From Methylocystis sp. B8 (GTDB taxonomy: Bacteria > Pseudomonadota > Alphaproteobacteria > Rhizobiales > Beijerinckiaceae), in the NCBI RefSeq assembly GCF_005771425.1, contig NZ_VBTZ01000008.1:1-64000 (forward strand): a stretch of 64,000 nucleotides of DNA, in the 5' to 3' direction. Under the pieces are notes generated by a model that was not told where the DNA came from, did not search any database, and worked only from the letters and a program-made list of their open reading frames with translations. The position numbers and the translations under genes are program-made. Below, in pieces: positions 7,102 to 16,116 of the stretch; the first letter of the stretch is position 1, and each line of letters begins with the position of its first letter.

Positions 7102-8684
7102 CTCATTTGTCCTCTCCGCCTTTTCTCATCCCGCCGAACGCGCCTTTCACCCCCGAACAGCGCGCTTGGCTCAGCGGTTTCTTCGCCGGCTTCGACGCCC
7201 CTGATGACAGTTCGGTCACGCCCCTCTCGCCTGAAGACAACGCCGCCGTCCTGGCGGGCGGCGACGGCGACGATGGCGAAGCGCCCTGGCATGACCAGAC
7301 GCTGGCGCTCGAAGCGCGCATGCAGCTCGCGCAAGGACGGCCGCTGCGTCGTCGCATGATGGCGGCCATGGCGCAGCAGGACTGCGGCCAGTGCGGCTAT
7401 ATTTGCGAGACCTATGCGGACGCGTTGGCTGCAAAGAATGAGACGCGCCTCAATCTTTGCGCGCCCGGCGGCAAGAACACGGCGCGCATGCTAAAGGCGC
7501 TTGCGACGGAGCTGGATGAGGCTCCGCCAGCGCCAGCCGTCATCACACAAGTTGAGCCTAGCGTTCCGACGTCTGGCGCCTCGCGCGACAATCCGGCCTG
7601 CGCGACTTTCGTTTCGCGCCGTCGGCTCAACAAGGAAGGCTCGGAAAAAGACACCTGGCACATAGAATTCGACATCGCCGCAAGCGAGCTGAGCTATCGG
7701 GTTGGCGACAGTTTTGGCGTATTTCCTAAAAATGATCTCGGCCTCGTTGACCAGATCATTGCGATGCTCGGCGCGTCGCATGTGACTCCCGTAAGAGATA
7801 AGACCCTGCGCGACGTGTTGCTGAGCGACGTCTCGCTTTCTCCGGCGCCCGATGCGCTTTTTGAGCTGATCTCCTTCATCACGGGCGGCGCGCAGCGCGA
7901 GAAGGCGCGTTTGCTCGCGCAGGGCGAGGATCCGGATGGCGACGCGGCGACGCTCGACGTCCTTGCCGTACTGCAGAAATTTCCTAGCGCCCGGCCCCAC
8001 CCGGAAGCCTTTGTCGAAGCGCTGGAGCCGTTACAGCCACGTCTTTATTCCATCTCGTCGTCCCCCAAGGCGACGCCGGGACGCCTGTCGCTGACCGTCG
8101 ACGCAGTTCGCTATGTCGTCGGCAAACGCAAACGTCTCGGCGTCGCCTCAACCTTTCTCGCCGAGCGCATTGCGCCGGGCGACAGTCTTCCCGGTTATGT
8201 GCAGCCGGCGCACGGCTTCGCCCTGCCGGACAATTCCGCAACGCCGATCATTATGATCGGACCTGGCACCGGCGTCGCGCCGTTTCGCGCCTTTCTGCAG
8301 GAGCGCGCGGCGACGCACGCAGCCGGCAAGACCTGGCTCTTCTTCGGTCATCAACGCTCCGCCTGCGATTTCTTTTACGCCGACGAATTCGAAACGATGA
8401 AGGCGACAAATCTGCTCACCCGTCTTTCGCTCGCCTGGTCGCGCGACGGAGCGGAGAAATTCTATGTGCAGGACCGCATGCGCCAAACCGGCCGCGAACT
8501 CTGGTCATGGCTGGCGGAGGGCGCGCATTTCTATGTCTGCGGCGATGCGCAGCGCATGGCCAAGGATGTCGAGCGCGCGCTTGTCGACGTGGTCGCCGAA
8601 TTCGGCGCGCGCAGCGCCGATGAAGCGGTCGCCTTTGTCGCCCAACTCAAAAAGAGCGGGCGCTATCAACAAGACGTCTATTGA
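7098..8684 (+). CDS. CysJ-like FAD/NADPH reductase with an Fe-S motif in place of the flavodoxin domain
   Basis: The protein has 528 residues with a GTG start (AGGAG lies eight bases upstream; ATGGCGTGA overlaps the nirA stop). An N-terminal segment resembles the start of the NirA protein. It is followed by a cysteine cluster (CGQCGYIC, then CAPGG, about residues 93-122) that looks like a [4Fe-4S] site. Residues 165-528 form the FAD- and NADPH-binding module of sulfite-reductase flavoproteins and cytochrome P450 reductase (RLYSISSSP; GPGTGVAPFRAFLQER; FYVCGDAQRMAKDV). There is no FMN flavodoxin domain. The likely path is NADPH -> FAD -> Fe-S -> NirA, replacing ferredoxin. The gene overlaps or abuts nirA and nasA. 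Confidence 0.75.
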   Translation: MTHLSSPPFLIPPNAPFTPEQRAWLSGFFAGFDAPDDSSVTPLSPEDNAAVLAGGDGDDGEAPWHDQTLALEARMQLAQGRPLRRRMMAAMAQQDCGQCGYICETYADALAAKNETRLNLCAPGGKNTARMLKALATELDEAPPAPAVITQVEPSVPTSGASRDNPACATFVSRRRLNKEGSEKDTWHIEFDIAASELSYRVGDSFGVFPKNDLGLVDQIIAMLGASHVTPVRDKTLRDVLLSDVSLSPAPDALFELISFITGGAQREKARLLAQGEDPDGDAATLDVLAVLQKFPSARPHPEAFVEALEPLQPRLYSISSSPKATPGRLSLTVDAVRYVVGKRKRLGVASTFLAERIAPGDSLPGYVQPAHGFALPDNSATPIIMIGPGTGVAPFRAFLQERAATHAAGKTWLFFGHQRSACDFFYADEFETMKATNLLTRLSLAWSRDGAEKFYVQDRMRQTGRELWSWLAEGAHFYVCGDAQRMAKDVERALVDVVAEFGARSADEAVAFVAQLKKSGRYQQDVY

Positions 8685-8692
8685 GGCCGCTC

Positions 8693-11440
8693 ATGCTCGA
8701 CGGAGTCGTGGCGCCCGCGCCGCTTGAAAATCTGCAAGCGCTAGCCGCGTCCAGACAGACGACAGCGACACGCTCCACCTGCCCCTATTGTGGCGTGGGT
8801 TGCGGCGTGCTCGCCTCGCCCGACGGCAAGCACGTCAGCGGCGATCCCGTCCATCCTGCGAATTTCGGCCGACTCTGCTCGAAGGGCTCGGCGCTTGAGG
8901 AAACGCTCGGACTTGAGGGTCGCCTTCTTCATCCAATGCGTCGTCAGGCAGACGGCGCATTGGCGCGGTTGAGCTGGGATGTGGCGCTCGATGAAGTCGC
9001 AGCAGGCTTTCGCCGCATCGTCGACCAGCATGGTCCCGACGCCGTCGCGGTCTACCTCTCGGGGCAGTTGCTGACCGAGGATTATTACGTCGCCAACAAG
9101 CTGATGAAAGGCTTTATCGGCTCAGCGAACGTCGACACCAATTCGCGCCTGTGCATGGCCTCGACGGTCGCCGGCCACAAGCGCGCATTCGGCGCCGACG
9201 TCGTGCCCGGTTGTTACGAAGACCTGGACGAAGCTGACCTCATCGTGCTCGTCGGCTCAAACGCGGCCTGGTGTCATCCGGTTCTGTTTCAGCGCATCAT
9301 GCGCAACAAGGAAGAGCGCGGCGCCAAGATCGTCGCCATCGACACGCGGCGCACAGCGACGGCGGAGAGCGCCGATCTCTTCTTGCAGATCGCGCCGGGA
9401 GCGGATCAGGCGCTGTTTTGTGGCCTGCTGGCTTATCTCGCCAAATTCGCCGCGCTCGACGCTGCCTACATTGAGCAATACACCTCCGGATTCGAGAACG
9501 CTTTGGCGGAGGCGCAGCGCATCGCGCCGACGATAGAAGCCATTGCAATGGCGACCGGACTGCGCGAGATCGATATTGCTTCCTTCTTCGAATTGTTCGT
9601 GCGGACGCCGCGGACGGTCACGGCGTTCTCGCAGGGCGTCAATCAGTCGGCGCAGGGGACCGATAAGGTCAACGCCATCATCAATTGTCATCTCGCGACA
9701 GGGCGTATCGGCAAACCAGGCGCATCGCCTTTTTCGCTGACCGGCCAGCCCAACGCGATGGGCGGCCGCGAAGTCGGCGGACTTGCAAACAGCCTTGCCG
9801 CTCATATGGGCTTTGATCCCAGTAGCGTCGATCGTGTCCGCCGCTTCTGGAATGCGCCGCGCATCGCGACGCGCGATGGATTGAAGGCGGTGCAGATGTT
9901 CGACGCCATCGCGCGTGGCGACATCAAGGCGCTGTGGGTCGTCGGAACCAATCCGGCAGCGTCTCTTCCGAATGCCGATGTCGCGCGGTCAGCGCTCAGC
10001 AAGCTCGAACTCTTCATCGTCTCCGACAATGTGACCTCGAACGACACCATCAATAGCGGCGCGCAACTGCTTCTGCCGGCGCAGGCATGGGGCGAAAAAA
10101 GCGGCACGGTGACAAATTCGGAGCGCCGCATTTCTCGTCAGCGCGCTTTTTTGCCTGCGCCGGGAGAGACTCGCGCCGACTGGGCGATCTTCGCCGATGT
10201 GGCTCAACGGATGGGTTTTAGAGGTTTCGACTACCACTCGGCCGCCCAAGTCTTTCGCGAACACGCTGCCCTTTCGGCTTTCGAGAATGATGGAACGCGC
10301 GCTTTCGACATTGGCGGACTGGCGCGGCTGAGCGACGCTGAATATGACGCGCTTGAGCCGACGCAGTGGCCGCGCCGCGCGTGCGACGTTAAAGGCCGCG
10401 CGCGTCTCTTCGCCCAGGGCGGCTTTTTCTCTCAAAATGGACGAGCGACATTCATCGCGCCAGCGAAGCCTGCCTTGGCGACAAGGTTGACCGAAGACTT
10501 CTCGCTTCGGCTCAACACCGGCCGCATACGCGACCAATGGCACACGATGACGCGCACCGGCGCGAGCCCCCGCCTCGCGCGACATCTTCCCGAACCCTTC
10601 GTAGAGATCAATCCGTCAGACGCAGCGCGTCTTTGCATAGAAGACGGCGGATTCTCCCGCGTCGCGACCCCATATGGCAATTGCGTCTTGCGCGCGGTCG
10701 TAACCGATCGTCAGCCTGCTGGACATATCTTCGCGCCGATTCACTGGACCGATGATACCGCAGCCGACGCGCGCGTTGGCGCACTTGCCGCCCCATGTGT
10801 CGACCCGTTCTCCGGACAGCCGGAATTAAAGGCGACGCCAGCCGCCGTCTCGCCCTTTCGCTTTGCGCGTCAGGGCTTCATCCTCTCCCGTAAGCCGACG
10901 GCTCTGCCCGAAAACGTGTGGTGGACGCGAGTCTCAATCGCTAAGGGGTACGGCTATCGAGTCGCCGCCAATCTGCAAGATGACGATTGGGCCGAGATCA
11001 TTGGCGCCGCTACGGTCAGCAAAGACATTGTCCAGTTGATCGACGAAACGAAAAGCGTTTTCTCCGGCGCCGCCTTCGTCGAGGATCAGGCGACGTTCAT
11101 CTGGTCTCTGTCTCCCCTTTCCCCGCCCTGGGAGCTGGCCCTCGAACTCTTTGCCCGCGAACGTCTGGATGATTCGGAGCGACTGTCGTTCTTATCCGGG
11201 CGCTCGGGCGGACAATCAACCAACGCGGGTCCGCTCGTCTGTTCCTGTTTCAGCGTCGGCCAAAAGCAAATCGAAGCTGCCATTCAGCAGGGATGTCGCT
11301 CCGCATCGGACGTCGGCAAAGCCGTCCGCGCAGGCTCCAATTGCGGTTCATGCCGGCCAGAAATCGAACGTCTCGTCAAGACCGCTCTCACCGCCGCGTC
11401 TGCAACAGGATCTGCAGCGCCTCTACAACACCAAGCATGA
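8693..11440 (+). CDS. nasA: Assimilatory nitrate reductase, catalytic subunit
   Basis: The protein has 915 residues. The N-terminal [4Fe-4S] site is CPYCGVGCGV with a distal Cys in GRLCSKGS. The molybdopterin oxidoreductase core follows (NSRLCMASTVAGHKRAFG with the likely Mo-ligand Cys; NQSAQGTDKVNAIINCHLATG). A C-terminal BFD-like [2Fe-2S] domain is seen in CSCFSVGQ...GSNCGSC. This is the standard NasA/NarB-type layout of a soluble cytoplasmic enzyme reducing nitrate to nitrite. I chose ATG 8693 (GAGG six bases upstream) over TTG 8681, which overlaps the previous stop. It follows the reductase genes and precedes the transporter, so the operon encodes uptake and full reduction to ammonium. 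Confidence 0.9.
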   Translation: MLDGVVAPAPLENLQALAASRQTTATRSTCPYCGVGCGVLASPDGKHVSGDPVHPANFGRLCSKGSALEETLGLEGRLLHPMRRQADGALARLSWDVALDEVAAGFRRIVDQHGPDAVAVYLSGQLLTEDYYVANKLMKGFIGSANVDTNSRLCMASTVAGHKRAFGADVVPGCYEDLDEADLIVLVGSNAAWCHPVLFQRIMRNKEERGAKIVAIDTRRTATAESADLFLQIAPGADQALFCGLLAYLAKFAALDAAYIEQYTSGFENALAEAQRIAPTIEAIAMATGLREIDIASFFELFVRTPRTVTAFSQGVNQSAQGTDKVNAIINCHLATGRIGKPGASPFSLTGQPNAMGGREVGGLANSLAAHMGFDPSSVDRVRRFWNAPRIATRDGLKAVQMFDAIARGDIKALWVVGTNPAASLPNADVARSALSKLELFIVSDNVTSNDTINSGAQLLLPAQAWGEKSGTVTNSERRISRQRAFLPAPGETRADWAIFADVAQRMGFRGFDYHSAAQVFREHAALSAFENDGTRAFDIGGLARLSDAEYDALEPTQWPRRACDVKGRARLFAQGGFFSQNGRATFIAPAKPALATRLTEDFSLRLNTGRIRDQWHTMTRTGASPRLARHLPEPFVEINPSDAARLCIEDGGFSRVATPYGNCVLRAVVTDRQPAGHIFAPIHWTDDTAADARVGALAAPCVDPFSGQPELKATPAAVSPFRFARQGFILSRKPTALPENVWWTRVSIAKGYGYRVAANLQDDDWAEIIGAATVSKDIVQLIDETKSVFSGAAFVEDQATFIWSLSPLSPPWELALELFARERLDDSERLSFLSGRSGGQSTNAGPLVCSCFSVGQKQIEAAIQQGCRSASDVGKAVRAGSNCGSCRPEIERLVKTALTAASATGSAAPLQHQA

Positions 11441-11455
11441 AAAAAGGAGCATCGG

Positions 11456-12718
11456 ATGAATCTCTCTGATTTTAGGAAGGCGGGTCATTGGCCGACGCTG
11501 CTTGCGGCCTTCCTCTACTTTGACATCAGCTTCATGGCTTGGGTCTCACTCGGCCCGTTGATGATTTACATCACCAAGGGCATGCCGATTTCCATCGAGG
11601 ACAAACTTTCGCTTGTCGCCATTCCGGTTCTCGGCGGCGCATTCTTTCGTGTTCCGCTCGGCCTTCTCTCCGACGCTATCGGCCCAAAGATGACGGGCGT
11701 CGCCGCGCAGGCGATCGTCATGTTCGCCGTGTCTTTGGTGTGTGTCTTTGGTCTTACTAGCCCGATCGCCATCGCGCTGTTCGGCCTATCGCTCGGACTT
11801 GCGGGAGCTTCCTTCGCCGTCGCCTTGCCGCAGGCGGGCCGCTGGTATCCGCCGCAATATCAGGGTCTGGTGATGGGCATTGCGGGCGCCGGCAATATGG
11901 GCGTCGTGCTCGATACGCTTTTTGCGCCTTCGATCGCGGAGGCTTACGGATGGCAAACAGTCTATGGCGTTTTGCTCGCGCTGATGGTTCTGGTGCTTCT
12001 TGTCTATGCATTGGCCGCCAAGGACGCGCCCGGCGCCAAAACCAAGATCGACCTTACGGGCTACGGCAGAATGCTCGCCGACTCGGACAGCCGTTGGTTC
12101 ATGTTCTTCTACTTCATCACCTTCGGCGGCTTCGTCGGTCTCGCCTCCGCGCTGCCCCTCTACTTCACGACACAATATCACGCGACGGGAGTCGCCGCGG
12201 GCCTTATGGTTGCGCTGATCGTCGCCTTCGGCTCGGGTTTCAGACCGGTGGGCGGCTATATCGCGGACCGCATTGGCGGCGTGAAGACGTTGTCGTTTCT
12301 CTTCCTCATCGTCTCGGCCTGCTATTTCGCCGTCGCCTTCCTTCCGGCCGGAGCCGCGCCAGCGAAGGGCGTGGCGGGATGGGGCCTGATGCAGCTGCCG
12401 CCCGTCGCATTCGCAGCGGTGGCGTTATTCTCCGTTGGCGTGCTATCGCTCGGCATGGGCAATGGCGCGGTGTTTCAGCTGCTGCCGCAGCGCTTCCGCC
12501 AGGAGATCGGGGCGATGACGGGATTAGTCGGCGCTGCGGGCGGTCTCGGCGGATTTTTCCTGGCCAAGGCTCTCGCGTTTTCCAAAGGAGCGACGGGCGG
12601 CTTCACGGCGGGCTTCACCTTCTTCGGTTTCCTGGCGCTGCTCGGCCTCGTAGGTCTGATCTTCGTTAAGACGCGCTGGCGCACGACCTGGGGCGCGGTT
12701 TCCGGCGCACGGATCTGA
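11456..12718 (+). CDS. narK: NarK/NasA-type nitrate/nitrite transporter (MFS, NNP family)
   Basis: The protein has 420 residues with about twelve hydrophobic segments of the major facilitator fold. The family loop GAGNMGV (after residue 140) corresponds to the nitrate signature GxxGNxG of the NNP family. A good ribosome site (AGGAG) precedes the ATG. It lies 15 bases after nasA and is expected to carry nitrate, possibly with nitrite exchange, across the inner membrane for the reductases encoded upstream. The direction and coupling ion cannot be read from sequence. Confidence 0.85.
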   Translation: MNLSDFRKAGHWPTLLAAFLYFDISFMAWVSLGPLMIYITKGMPISIEDKLSLVAIPVLGGAFFRVPLGLLSDAIGPKMTGVAAQAIVMFAVSLVCVFGLTSPIAIALFGLSLGLAGASFAVALPQAGRWYPPQYQGLVMGIAGAGNMGVVLDTLFAPSIAEAYGWQTVYGVLLALMVLVLLVYALAAKDAPGAKTKIDLTGYGRMLADSDSRWFMFFYFITFGGFVGLASALPLYFTTQYHATGVAAGLMVALIVAFGSGFRPVGGYIADRIGGVKTLSFLFLIVSACYFAVAFLPAGAAPAKGVAGWGLMQLPPVAFAAVALFSVGVLSLGMGNGAVFQLLPQRFRQEIGAMTGLVGAAGGLGGFFLAKALAFSKGATGGFTAGFTFFGFLALLGLVGLIFVKTRWRTTWGAVSGARI

Positions 12719-12729
12719 GTTGAGAAGCG

Positions 12730-14436
12730 GTGTCGGTTCGCGGCGTTCATGATCTTCGAATCGAAGCGGGCTTCGCGACCAAGAAGGGCCGACGGCCGGA
12801 CAATCAGGACTATGTCGCATATTGCCTCGGTCCGGGGGGCGCCGGCGCCTTACAAGGCGTCGTCGCCGCCGTTGCTGACGGCGTCGGCGGCCACAAGGGC
12901 GGGCGCGCGGCGGCTGAGACAGCTGTTCGCGCGTTTATCGACGGCTACTATGCGCAGCCGGAAACCTTGGGCGTCGCTCGGGCCGCGGCCCGTTCGCTCG
13001 AAGCGGCCAACAGCTGGATCGCGGCGCAGGCAAGAGTCGATCCTGCTTTGGAAGGAATGGCGACAACGTTCAGCGCGCTGATTCTGTCGCGTCGTAACGC
13101 CTTCATTCTCCATATTGGCGATAGCCGCGCGTACCGGCTCGCTGGCGATAACCTCGAAAGACTGACGAAAGACCACATCTTGGGCCGTGGCGATTTCGCC
13201 CATGTGCTCCTTCGTGCCGTGGGTCTCGAGGACGCGCTCTTGTTCGATCAGGGGATGCATAGTCTCAATCTGCATGATCGATTTCTACTGTGTTCGGATG
13301 GCGTTCATGGCGTCATGACGGACGCTAAGCTTCACGCGCTTCTCGCCGAAAGGCGCGCGCCCCAGGAAACATCGGAAAGGATCGTTCAGGCCGCGCTCGA
13401 GATGGGCAGCAACGATAATGTCACGGCGCTCGTCGTCGACGTTATCGATGTGCCGCCAGCTGATGAGCGCGCTTTGTCGCGCGCCCTTGCCGCCTTGCCA
13501 ATCTGCGAGCTGCCGGCCGTGGGGGCTCTTGTCGACGACTTTCGGATCGAAACCCTGCTTTCTGAAGGACGGTACAGCCGACTGATGCAGGCGACAGACA
13601 CACAGAACGGCAGAGCCGTCGTATTGAAATTTCCGCATCCCCGTGTCGCAGATGACGCAGCCTACCGACTGGCGTTCGTCAATGAGGCATGGGTTGCAGC
13701 GCGGGTAAGAAGTCCTTTTGTCGGCGAAGTCATCGAACTCCCTCCCGGTCGACAAACGCGGCTCTATTCCGTGATGCCATATTATGAAGGCGAGACGCTG
13801 GAGCATCGGCTGCGGCGCGAACCGCGCATCGATCTTGCCGAGGGCGTTTCAATCGCCACGCGCTTGTCGCGCGCGCTCGCGACGTTGCATCGTTGTGGCG
13901 TCATCCACCGCGACATCAAACCGGATAATGTTATTCTATCGAAGGATGGCGGACTACGGCTCGTCGATCTCGGCGTTTGCCGTGCGCCGAACCTTGAGAA
14001 TCTGCCGCAAGCGAATGCGCCTGGCACGCCGAGCTATATGGCGCCCGAGCTTTTTGATGGCGGTATCGGCGACGAAGCCTCCGATCTTTATGCATTCGGA
14101 GTCACAGTCTATCGAATGTTCAGCCGCTGCTATCCTTACGGCGAAATCGAGCCATTCAGCAGACCGCGCTTCGGAAAGCCCGCGCCGCTTTCCCTCAAGC
14201 GGCCCGACCTCCCGGCATGGCTCGACGCGGCCATTCTCAAAGCGATCGCCGTTAAGCGCGACGAGCGCTTTAACGACGTGTTGGAATTCGCCTTCGAGCT
14301 CGAAAACGGATCGGCGCGGGCGCAGCCGCTAATGTTGCGCAAAAAATCTCTTTACGAACGCAATCCTCTTATTTTTTGGCAGATGCTCTGTTTGCTGCTC
14401 GCGCTCCTACTGGCAGTTTCCATTTTTCATAGATAG
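12730..14436 (+). CDS. PP2C protein phosphatase fused to a Ser/Thr protein kinase, C-terminal membrane anchor
   Basis: The protein has 568 residues from a GTG. Residues 10-240 form a PP2C phosphatase with metal-binding motifs GRRPDNQD, ADGVGGHKGG, GDSRAYR, CSDGVHG and SNDNVTALVV. Residues 265-530 form a Hanks-type kinase; the catalytic loop HRDIKPDN lies near residue 393, the metal-binding DFG is DLG, and APGTPSYMAPEL is the activation segment. The glycine-rich loop is weak. A single hydrophobic helix (QMLCLLLALLLAVSIF) at the extreme C-terminus anchors it, so both catalytic domains face the cytoplasm. Genes of this fusion type are often found next to nitrate assimilation genes, and here it is 11 bases after the transporter, so it may control uptake or reduction after translation. 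That role is unproven. Confidence 0.85.
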   Translation: MSVRGVHDLRIEAGFATKKGRRPDNQDYVAYCLGPGGAGALQGVVAAVADGVGGHKGGRAAAETAVRAFIDGYYAQPETLGVARAAARSLEAANSWIAAQARVDPALEGMATTFSALILSRRNAFILHIGDSRAYRLAGDNLERLTKDHILGRGDFAHVLLRAVGLEDALLFDQGMHSLNLHDRFLLCSDGVHGVMTDAKLHALLAERRAPQETSERIVQAALEMGSNDNVTALVVDVIDVPPADERALSRALAALPICELPAVGALVDDFRIETLLSEGRYSRLMQATDTQNGRAVVLKFPHPRVADDAAYRLAFVNEAWVAARVRSPFVGEVIELPPGRQTRLYSVMPYYEGETLEHRLRREPRIDLAEGVSIATRLSRALATLHRCGVIHRDIKPDNVILSKDGGLRLVDLGVCRAPNLENLPQANAPGTPSYMAPELFDGGIGDEASDLYAFGVTVYRMFSRCYPYGEIEPFSRPRFGKPAPLSLKRPDLPAWLDAAILKAIAVKRDERFNDVLEFAFELENGSARAQPLMLRKKSLYERNPLIFWQMLCLLLALLLAVSIFHR

Positions 14437-14441
14437 AGCAG

Positions 14442-14462
14442 CGAGAGTCGACAAGACTCTCG
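14442..14462. terminator. Bidirectional hairpin between convergent genes
   Basis: CGAGAGTC (14442-14449) pairs with GACTCTCG (14455-14462) around GACAA. It sits in the 27-base gap between the kinase stop and the convergent amidase stop, where a shared terminator is expected. The T-run on either side is short. Confidence 0.55.
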
Positions 14463-14463
14463 A

Positions 14464-16107
14464 CTATTTCGCGCAGGAGCCCTGCCCTGAGCGCATCGCG
14501 GGCGGCGTGAACCCGCCGAAGTCGCGCTCGAGAAGCGCGGCAATTTCGATCGTGGTGCGATCGTCCAGGAATGGGCCGATGATCTGCGCGCCAATCGGCA
14601 GGCCGTAACCGTCATGATCGATCGGCGCGACGGTCGCTGGCAGTCCCGCGATTGTCGCCGGCGCCGCCCAGATCGTGTGTGCGTCTAGATAGGAGTAGAG
14701 CTTGCCATCTATCTTGACGCGACGCGCCTCGAGCGGCGTCGAATGATCGTGCAAAAAAGCTGTCGTCGGGGCTGCAGGGCAAAGCACGACGTCGAAGTCG
14801 CGAAAGAACTCGCGCCACTTGTGTTGCAGTTGCGCGCGTTCTGCCTCAGCGCCGCGCCATTCGCGAAAGCTCAAAACCGCGCCGCGCGCGCGCTCTGCGG
14901 CGAGACTGTGGTCGCGTGTGGAAAATGCGGCCGCGTCTCGGAAAAGTTTCTCATAGCCAGCAAACGGCAGGCCGGCGCCCCAATAGGCGGAGAGCAGGCG
15001 CGCATGAAGACGCGTCGCTTGCGCGAGATCGGGCGCCAGGGCGCGTTTGTCAGAGACGCTGGCGCCGCTCTTCGCCAGCCTTTCGGCCAATCTCGCGAGC
15101 GCGTCGCTCACGACGCGCGACGTCGGCCCGAGCGGGTGCGCGTTGACGATAAGGATTCGAAAGTCGTTCAGCCTGTCGTGACGCGGCGGCGGCAAAGCGA
15201 GCCTGTAACCGACTCCTGCGCTCATTTCGTCCGGCCCTGCGATGACGTCGAGAGCCAATGCGAGATCGGCGGCGCTGCGCGCCATCGGGCCGATCACGGC
15301 AAGATCGTGCTCAACCGGCAAGGGCGCCGTTCCCGGGTGCGAATGGCCGCGGCGCGGGACAAGACCCGCTGTCGGCTTATGGGCATAGATGCCGCAATAA
15401 TGCGCCGGCTCGCGCATGGATCCGCCCATGTCCGAGCCAAGCGAAAGCGCGCAAAAGCCCGCCGCCAACGCCGCCGCGGAACCGCCGGACGATCCGCCGG
15501 GCGTGCGGCAAGGATCGAAGGGATTATTCGTCGTTCCGTAGACGCTGTTATAGCTCTGCCAATCGCTCAGCCATTGCGGCACATTCGTCTTGCCGAGAAT
15601 GACGGCCCCGGCCTTTTTCAATCGGGACACGGCGACAGCGTCTTCCTTCGGCGTGAAATGCTTAAAGCGCGGATCGCCCCAGCAGGTCGGCAGACCAGAA
15701 ATGTTGAAGGATTCTTTAACGGTGACGGGAACGCCAAGCAGCGCGCCCGTCTCGCCCCGCGCCAGCGTCGCATCGGCGGCGCGCGCCGCCGCGCGGGCGC
15801 GTTCGAAGTCGCGCACTGGCACGGCGTTGATCCGTGAATCCAGCGCTTCGATCCGAGCGATGGCATAGTCGATAAGCTCCAACGCAGAAACGCGCCGCTT
15901 CCGCAGCGCGGCGACGAGATCGCCGGCCGAACGGTAGTCCCACTCGGACAGTGCAATCTCTTGCTTAATCTTCTGCGCCGCGATCGCTGACGAGAAGCAG
16001 CCCGCCGCCACCGAGGCCACGCAGGCGCCCGCTTCTAAAAGCAATTCGCGTCTTGTCGGAGCGGTCGCCGCGCCGTTTAACGATCTAGAATCTCTTGAGC
16101 GATCCAT
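14464..16107 (-). CDS. Amidase-signature family hydrolase, probably Tat-exported
   Basis: The protein has 547 residues. The amidase-signature triad is visible: Lys in TVKESFN, then the glycine/serine-rich loop PGGSSGGSAAALAAG and GSDMGGSMREPAHYCGI with the cis-Ser and nucleophile Ser. A twin-arginine-like start (PTRRELLLEAG, hydrophobic stretch to SSAIAA) suggests export. Length and domain fit general amidases, including 6-aminohexanoate-cyclic-dimer-hydrolase-like enzymes. It is nine bases after the SagB gene on the same strand and is therefore the last gene of the peptide cluster. It might cut or deamidate the modified peptide outside the cytoplasm, give self-protection, or be unrelated. 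No substrate can be inferred. Confidence 0.8.
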   Translation of the reverse strand: MDRSRDSRSLNGAATAPTRRELLLEAGACVASVAAGCFSSAIAAQKIKQEIALSEWDYRSAGDLVAALRKRRVSALELIDYAIARIEALDSRINAVPVRDFERARAAARAADATLARGETGALLGVPVTVKESFNISGLPTCWGDPRFKHFTPKEDAVAVSRLKKAGAVILGKTNVPQWLSDWQSYNSVYGTTNNPFDPCRTPGGSSGGSAAALAAGFCALSLGSDMGGSMREPAHYCGIYAHKPTAGLVPRRGHSHPGTAPLPVEHDLAVIGPMARSAADLALALDVIAGPDEMSAGVGYRLALPPPRHDRLNDFRILIVNAHPLGPTSRVVSDALARLAERLAKSGASVSDKRALAPDLAQATRLHARLLSAYWGAGLPFAGYEKLFRDAAAFSTRDHSLAAERARGAVLSFREWRGAEAERAQLQHKWREFFRDFDVVLCPAAPTTAFLHDHSTPLEARRVKIDGKLYSYLDAHTIWAAPATIAGLPATVAPIDHDGYGLPIGAQIIGPFLDDRTTIEIAALLERDFGGFTPPAMRSGQGSCAK

Positions 16108-16116
16108 CGCGTCACG

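Noticed and set aside
14743-15837. Long + strand frame of 364 residues opposite the amidase gene
   Set aside because: Arg/Gln-rich antisense shadow of the amidase, whose motifs are complete on the - strand.
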